Below, one piece after another: positions 57,811 through 64,000 of a DNA stretch of 64,000 nucleotides. The position numbers were made by a program, and so were the translations under genes. Position 1 is the first letter of the stretch; each line of letters begins with the position of its first letter. The notes beneath the pieces were generated by a model. That model was not told the origin of the DNA and searched no databases. It was given only the letters and a program-made list of their open reading frames with translations. The stretch is from Oscarella lobularis (Eukaryota > Porifera > Homoscleromorpha > Homosclerophorida > Oscarellidae): contig NC_089187.1 in assembly GCF_947507565.1 (NCBI RefSeq), positions 1,612,001-1,676,000 on the forward strand. Direction: 5' to 3'.

Positions 57811-59673
57811 CTGCAGTCTCAGTCTCACCGCTTGGCCAGCAGGTTAAGCGGCAGCGCAGGAGCGGCGGCGCAGAGACCATAAAAGTAGAAAGTCGCATTT
57901 TTAAATTTTTTTACATCCGGGACTTTTTCAATAACTTTTTGAACATAGTTTCTCCTACTTTTCAACGCAAAGACAAGCGCGCGCAACATGCAACGTGCTC
58001 CGCGCGCGTTAGCTTAGGAACTTGTGCATGCAAGGTCCTAAGGCTGACGTGCGCTGCTGCTTTTGTCTCCATGCAGGAGATCAAAAGCTGTGTGCACCTA
58101 CAGCACTAAAATCTCATGCAAAAAAACGCGCAAAGATGTTTTCATCTCCCTTCTTCTCCCTTCTTCCCTTTTCGATTTGCTGGCGAAGCTAAACTAAGGA
58201 GAAAGACATTCAATTCAAAGTTGTTTCTTTATATAATCATTTTTTTTATCATAATCTACAGTTGGCAAAAATGATTAATAAATTATGCAGTCAACAGAGG
58301 TGATCACTGATTGCCAAAAGGCAGTAAGTGATTGCCATATTGTCTGTACAGTTTATGAGGTAGAGAACTATAGAACACGATCTAGGAGGGAATCAAAAAT
58401 CTAATCGCGACTCAACTCTGCACATCACGTTTAGCTGTTGTTGCATTATGCCTTACCAAAAGTCACTAGATAACTGATAAGAAATGCGTCAGATGGGATC
58501 TCGATCGGTGGCCCATGTGATGCAAGTGAACGTCATCGGAGCTTAGACGGTAAACCTATCCGCAATGAGGACCTCATCAGACTGTATCAAAGCTGATAAG
58601 TACAGTACTTTCAAGCAAAAAAAACGGTGGGTCCGTAATTTCTTAAATTGCTTGCTCCGCGAGACTTCCGTTCTGTTCTCACCTAAAGTGCCTACATAAG
58701 AAAGAGTTTTTTCGTTGACCCTTCGTATCTTTTTTTCTCCTTACTTTGCACAAACGATTGAGCTTGGCGGGGCGTCCACCGCCCTGCTGCGCCGACGACG
58801 ATTTCATCAAATCAAATAATCCATGACGTCAAATTTTCTAGACGGCAACGTACTCACCACTTATAGAAGCACACGACGATTTCAAAAGGCGAAACGTAAA
58901 CGCTGGATCGATCAAACCGGGGTGCGTAGACGCGCCAAGACAATCTCAAATATAGGCAAAGTAATGGCCCGCATTACTTTCCCCTACGAATAAAATATCC
59001 TTAACCTTGTTCTCTTGCTCTGTGCAAGACTTCTTCTTACCTATGGTTCTGCGTTCTCGCAATATGGATTCATATCAAATTTAATACATGTCTACCTACT
59101 ACATAGAGAAAAGATTTGATCTCTTTTGCCCGATTGCTTCTCGCTTACTTTAATTAAAATTGTACTGAAAACGTAGCGGAGCAAATGCCAGGATGTCCGG
59201 CACGGTTCTCAGTCAGCATCCTTCAATGGTGTCTACTTTTTGACGGCAGCCGCCGCAGTAGAAGATCCATGAAATGTTCTTGAAAATTCTGACTCTGCCA
59301 CACACGTTGCATTAAAATTTATACTCGGTTTCTATGACTACCTGACTAGACGATACATCATGCCGATGATTTTCTCTCCTGACGCTCCAACGAGCGACGA
59401 CTTGATGGCGGAGAAAGGAATTCAAATCAACTCCTGAACGCGTCTGTTGAAGCGCCTAAGAACAAAGACCGTCTCATTGGCCATGTTCACTTTTTCCACT
59501 CAAACCTCCTTGGACATCTTTGCGCAAAGCCTATCTGTCAATAATCCAGTAGATGCTGGAGTTCAGTAAGAATTTTTCTCGCCTACACCCACATGAAAAA
59601 ACAAAAGTTAATTAAAAATATGACGTCATAGTCACAGTAGACGTCAATTTTAAATGAGCATAGAAAGCAAATT
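57811..59673. other. Mostly unassigned; possible minus-strand exons
   Basis: On the minus strand near 58800-58745 there is ATG AAA TCG TCG..AAG CTC AAT CGT TTG TGC AAA followed by GTAAGG. Near 58955-58862 an open stretch (RVYAPRFDRSSVYVSPFEIV) runs into GTGAGT. These look like real splice donors after coding-like sequence, but I recognise no family and cannot chain them. Confidence 0.25.
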
Positions 59674-59946
59674 TCACGGTAAGTACAGTATGAGATCGCA
59701 CACTTGGGAATCCAGTTCCTGATATCTACCGGTAGTCCGTAGATCGATAGAATGGTAGTTGCAGAGCATTGTGAGTGTAGTCACGAGCGCGTTTTTCGTT
59801 GCCTCGGAACTCGGGCGCGTGGTGTAGAATTCGTAGGAGAGCGTTTTTCGATAGCACGTCGCTCCCAGGTTGTCTAAACCGCTCGAATTCGAGCTTCCTC
59901 GCCGTAGGACTAAGAACAGCTCTCTTTGTCTTCGTAATTTAGACAA
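59674..59946 (-). other. Possible coding exon, unknown protein
   Basis: Open minus-strand stretch of about 90 codons with balanced composition (RQRELFLVLRRGSSNSSGL, then SIDLRTTGRYQELDSQVCDL). It has no in-frame ATG near the start and a CpG-rich flank up to 60160. It could be an internal exon ending at a GT near 59681 or 59730. No domain is recognised. Confidence 0.25.
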
Positions 59947-60501
59947 CGGCTCGACGGGGCCCCGGAGTTCGCGTCAGGGCCCCCGATCGAAATTTCGCGA
60001 ACGAATCCTCTGCAACAGAAAAATGATGAGAAATGCTGATTCGCAAAAAAGTCTCCAGTCGGCGACCTGTCCGCCTGGCGGCCTGCCGCGAGACGTTCTT
60101 TCGGCCACATGCACGGGACAGGACGTGGATAAATAATCACGTGCATTCAGTGCTAATAACTTCAATCGCTCGCTTCCTGTTCGTGATGCAGATAGATACT
60201 GTGTATTGTTTCTTCACGAAGAATCTACTGACTGAAAATCAACTGATCGAAAACTGTCTAATTCACACAGAAATTTCTAATCGAAAAAAAGAAAAAACAA
60301 CAACAAATCCCAAAAAGCACATGCACACGCAATATCAAACCTTGCGGTTTACACGAACTCCTTTTCATCTTTCAATTCGTCCAAATGAACATAACGAAAC
60401 TGTTTCTCTGCCTGATGCACTGAAGGAGTATAGGAAACGTTAGTAGCAATTTGAACGTATCCCTAGTTAACAGCGAGTAAGTGTTTCTTTCAGTTAATTA
60501 A

Positions 60502-62788
60502 TTACAGTATCCTCCAACGTACTGGTCCTTGCATCAAAACTGGATTGACGAATGATACACCATCGATAACAGGTACAGCAAACCCAGTAGCGCCGTACTC
60601 TATATATGACAGCGTAAAAATGTCAGACAATCGACAGGCAATGCTTACTGTTAAGCTTAGGAATAAGCACAATGTGAGACACAAAATTGACTAAAACTTC
60701 AAAACTAGCAGCCTATAGAACCCAAATAGCATTTTTTTGTAAAGTTAGAGTCTGAACCACGTAATTTGATACGCACCTTGATGTCTCCAACATTAGTAGA
60801 AACTAAACTAATGTCTGACCTAGTCAAATGAGTTTATTGAAGAGATTGCACGGCATTTTATATAGTACTTGAGATATGTAGCATTGGCGGTGACTATCTC
60901 CTGGGTGCCGCTCTTTGCAAGAGCTGCACGAACAGTAGCACGCATGACCTTAACAAATACAATTGAATCGACTTACGGCGAGCAAGGAAATGCACTGTCT
61001 TACTACTCCAAGTGTGAAAGCCTCGACTTTGGTTGCGTTGTCTACCAGAACGTAAAACACAGCTTCGCCGGGAGCGGTAAAGTTTATGAAGGACGACGTT
61101 ATGTTTATATACGGAGCTGACGTGGCGTTAACAAGGATTTGAAGAGCCTTGTTAGGGTACTTGCTGTAAAGCTAGCAAATAAAAGAAAAATAGAGCAAGT
61201 GCTCATGCAGGAGGAAACTTTGGTTACCCCAGGAGCAAACTCTTTGAAAGAATTTGTATCAAGAGAAAATAGTGGATTGCTCGGAATCTAGGTTTTGGGA
61301 ATAAAAAAGTGTCAGTGTGATGCTGTGAAGTCGTACCATGCTTTGCGTGATATTGATCTTTAAAACTCCAGCTTTCTGATACACGAAGCCGGCCGTATTT
61401 GCCACGTAGTCCGTTATCCAAACAGACAGCATTGAGAACGATGCGATGGCATTTGTTGGAGGAAGAGGCGGCGGTTGAAAAGGAGGATCACTCGGATCCG
61501 GAGTGTAAATAAAATCACACTAGGCAAATAATTATTAATATTAGTGTTTTTTGATCGATAAGAATGGCATATACGTACGTACCTTATGAAGCGTCTGCAT
61601 GTACGTAGAATTGAAAATTGGTGGTTGAGTCAGTGCTAAATTAATTTCTGCATCAGAAGAAACTTTCTGCAAAACTAAAAAAAAATTTGGTTAGGAATCT
61701 AGATTTGTGTACGCGAATATGAAGACACAGTACTAACGTGGAAGAGTTGATAAAGATTTGTTCGCCTCAGTGTTAATGGCATTCGTGGCAGCACTGCAAA
61801 CCTAGTTTGTTAAACATCTCTTATGGAACTAATCTGCCAGAAGGGAATTATGATTACCTACCGATTTTTCCATACTGCCTTTGAGCCCATCTGCTATATT
61901 ATCAGCAAACAGGTTGTAAAGCCAGCTGAAACAACACACTGCAATTTTAAAAAGACTTTTGCCCAACGTTACGTGTCATACCTAGCTCCACCATGAAAGT
62001 GAACGTCCAAGTTACCAATGACAAAACTGCAGCTTTTGTCTGAAACTGTGGGGTGACCACTGCTGTCAACACCTGATCAGACAAGATACCATTTTTGCAA
62101 GTGCCCAGATTTCATTTCACTTTAAAGTGTGTACGCACCAAGGTTAACAACCGCCGTCAAACTGACATCGCTCGCAGACACATCTGCACTTCCGCTATCA
62201 GAGATGTGAATCCTAAAAGCGGTTCTCAATAAAAGGTCTCAGAGTTTGGATTTCCCCTTGCCAGCCGTGATTGCTATAATGCCAATTCGCCGACGCTGCG
62301 ATGGAAACGCCCGCAAGAGAAATTTCGATGCCTGTGCTCGCAACTGTTTTCAAAGCAGATGAAGCAATCGAAAATTGCGTTAGTCTTATGCTGAAAGAGA
62401 AACGGAAAAGTGGAAATCAAAAGGGGGAAATGAAAAGCCGCTGCCTGCAAGGCAGTCTAAGGCTTTCGGTTTCGGTAGCTTTCGGTTTCTGTTTTGCTCT
62501 TCTCACTTTGTAAAAGAGTAGTCTATGCCACCTATGACAGGTACGTGAGCTGATCCACTTTGGTCTGGGATAGAAATGCTTTTGAGTTCATTCACAAGAA
62601 CTGGGACTCCAACTTGGCGGACTATGTCAGGGAAGTTCAAGATTTCACCATTATTGACTTTGCAATGGCACTAGACTCTTACCGTAGTCTAGTCCTATCT
62701 GCGTTATTTCTGTTCTAAATCCGGGATTGACGAGGAAAACGACGGGTGAGTTGCAAAGAACGAGAAAGAGCAACGCCAACGCTGCCAT
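60502..62788 (-). CDS. BPI: BPI/LBP family lipid-binding innate immunity protein, 15 exons
   Basis: Exons (minus): 62788-62683, 62621-62507, 62390-62262, 62212-62139, 62072-61982, 61925-61862, 61801-61738, 61674-61583, 61519-61337, 61287-61228, 61171-61004, 60948-60869, 60807-60777, 60712-60649, 60599-60502. They sum to 1419 nt, 472 aa, close to the roughly 480 of vertebrate BPI/LBP. The signal peptide MAALALLFLVLCNSPVVFLV precedes NPGFRTEITQIGLDY, the family start. Also visible: NELKSISIPD, a Cys in KSCSF and another in KSVCSAAT (the conserved disulfide pair), LSTLPLLQ, the proline-rich linker QPPPLPP, VANTAGFVYQKAGVLKI, ILVNATSAPY, VSHIVLIPKLN and the C-terminal GFAVPVIDGVSF. The family binds LPS/phospholipid in two boomerang barrels and acts extracellularly. 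Intron 3 (62261-62213) has a GC donor. Exon count equals that of vertebrate BPI/LBP genes. Confidence 0.93.
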
Positions 62789-62889
62789 AATACACGGAAC
62801 AGAACAGAGAATAGAATGACGATAGTGCAGCGCGCGTTAGCTAAAGTCTTAGTGGCCGCCAGAGATAAATATTTATCTCTGGTACAGAC

Positions 62890-63560
62890 ATAGATGGTAC
62901 AGCCTCTAGTATCCGTGGTACAGCCAGCACGACACGCAGGAGAGTCAAATTTTCGCGTCTCCGCAGTAGGTCATGTTCCTCCTACTAGTAGTACTAATGA
63001 AGTGTTGGTTCCTTTAGTCCATCCTGGGGCTCTTAATCCACATCTTTTAGGTACGTTTCAGGCATTTGACTTCCTATGCTATCCGCAAAACGATACCAAC
63101 CGTCAACCAGGGTATTATCACAGTGGGATCCTCCCAAAGCTAAAGTCAGTCTCCAATCATCTGACAACTCTATACAGTTTCCGTGACATGGAGCAAAGGT
63201 CCAGTTTCGCCCTTTTGCCCCTTTTGGCCCGCTCCTCCTTTATGTCCCTCTTCCCTCTTGCCTCCTGAAAATCCTGGAAACTCTCGCTCTCCTAGCTCTA
63301 ACTCCTAACTCCCTTGCTTCCACTGGGCCCAGTAAGTTCTGTTTCACCTCGACTTCCTATATCTATTTCCTATGGTCCCGTGTTTTCTAATAACCCCTTT
63401 CCCTCGGGTCTACCAGGAACCCCATCGTTTCCTTTCAGTCGACGATTTCCCTTGCTTCCTTTAGTCCAAGAAAGCCAGGATGTCTAAAAGTCTTTGTTTT
63501 CCTTTCGGCCCACCGACGCCAACTTTCTCATTGGGTGCAAATAGCTCTCAGAAAATTCCT
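62890..63560 (-). pseudogene. Decayed collagen plus D8C-type domain gene fragment
   Basis: Minus-strand frames show broken Gly-X-Y runs (near 63430: KGNDGVPGRPEGKG; near 63340: GETELTGPSGSKG; near 63290-63200: GGAGQKGQKGETGP). Then follow DWRLTLALGGSHCDNTL, DGWYRFADSIGSQMPET and, one frame over, KRCGLRAPGWTKG. The last pieces match the D8C (uromodulin-associated) motif WYRF..G..MP..C....CG..APGW. Several frameshifts and stops separate the pieces, so the gene is dead or badly assembled. Collagen plus D8C proteins would be extracellular matrix. Confidence 0.6.
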
Positions 63561-63604
63561 CATTGCCTTCGCCAAGCTCCCGGCGCCGAGCATCACTGTG
63601 ACGA

Positions 63605-63682
63605 CGTAGCCTCGCATGCCAGGCCCTTTTCCTCCGTGGATCGAGTATAGGAGAAAATTTAAAGGCCTGGCATATGCGAGGC
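63605..63682. mobile_element. 78-bp hairpin MITE, copy 3
   Basis: TAGCCTCGCATGCCAGGCCC and a nearly complementary right arm (one arm has an extra AT-rich bit near 63655). Flanked by 9-bp direct repeats GTGACGACG (63596-63604 and 63683-63691). Confidence 0.88.
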
Positions 63683-63691
63683 TAGTGACGA

Positions 63692-64000
63692 CGTACTCTT
63701 CATTTCGTCGTCTCGAGCTCTTAAGTCACTGCGAGCTGCAGTGTAACTATCGGTCACATCCTTTTCACGTTCTACTAGCGGCGACTGCAACTGAACGTTT
63801 AGTATATGCCAAAACAAGCGTATTTGGCTGCATGATGACTAGAAATCCTACTATAAAACAGAGAGCCAAATTGAAAACAGCCACAAATGGTGAGTACGAT
63901 TAGACGCACTCATTCTCATCAAGGACTGTGATCTTGGAGAGAAATTGCTCGCGTCACAGCATATTATATACTATCCTCTTCTTACTGGTAAAAAACGTGT
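63692..64000. other. Right edge, nothing recognised
   Basis: An ORF on the plus strand to 63903 has no recognisable domain. Confidence 0.4.

Noticed and set aside
1..64000. CRISPR arrays, tRNA or rRNA genes
   Set aside because: No regularly spaced direct repeats, and no tRNA/rRNA signature was noticed on reading; a dedicated scan was not possible.

Overview
The window is animal (metazoan) genomic DNA. Large secreted repeat proteins, a receptor tyrosine kinase, a rhodopsin-type GPCR, a BPI/LBP protein, collagen/D8C debris and short introns (mostly about 50-70 bp) all fit an early-branching animal. A sponge is my best guess, perhaps a homoscleromorph, but this is inference and not proven by the sequence. 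A run of 200 Ns at 34310-34509 marks a scaffold gap.

Left half (1-42.2 kb): three genes share a roughly 105-115 residue FN3-like module. Its signature is D-x-T/S-P-P, then YDG..DIDYQTS, W..F.D.ESGI, L..G..YY..V.A.N.AGL and SDGV.VD. Gene 1 (minus, 18644 to beyond the left edge) starts with a signal peptide and a vitellogenin/MTP-type large lipid transfer module. A polybasic proprotein-convertase site follows, then about two dozen of these modules. Gene 2 (plus, 20983-30229) starts with a signal peptide and cysteine-rich modules before about 19-20 copies. Gene 3 (plus, 34510-41302) lost its 5' end in the gap. It begins as a close paralog (about 87% protein identity over 133 residues) of gene 1's C-terminus, then adds Calx-beta-like, cadherin, GCC2/GCC3, TSP3, EGF and DUF4215-type modules. 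Genes 1 and 2 are divergently transcribed from a 2.3 kb intergenic region holding a tandem duplication of about 1 kb.

The giant exons of genes 1 and 2 are each split by a DNA transposon of the same family: 7-bp target duplication, termini CAkAGATAGAG, a CACGTG in each terminus. Removing each element plus one target copy restores the reading frame exactly. Between genes 2 and 3 lie a decayed beta-mannosidase pseudogene, a small secreted cysteine-rich ORF, and an inverted, internally deleted pseudogene copy of the gene 2 3' end abutting the gap.

Right half (43-64 kb): a 7.2 kb intronless gene on the minus strand encodes a secreted SpvB/FG-GAP/RHS-repeat protein of bacterial type, a strong horizontal-transfer candidate. 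Then come an intronless GPCR, a 12-exon receptor tyrosine kinase (583 aa assembled) and a 15-exon BPI/LBP protein (472 aa assembled), all on the minus strand, then a collagen/D8C pseudogene. Both multi-exon genes contain one GC-AG intron. Three copies of a roughly 78-bp hairpin MITE, each with a 9-bp target duplication, are scattered at 31.5, 42.8 and 63.6 kb.

Shared logic: almost every gene here makes a secreted or surface protein (matrix/adhesion, lipid transfer, innate immunity, signalling), and the region is being reshaped by duplication, inversion and transposition.
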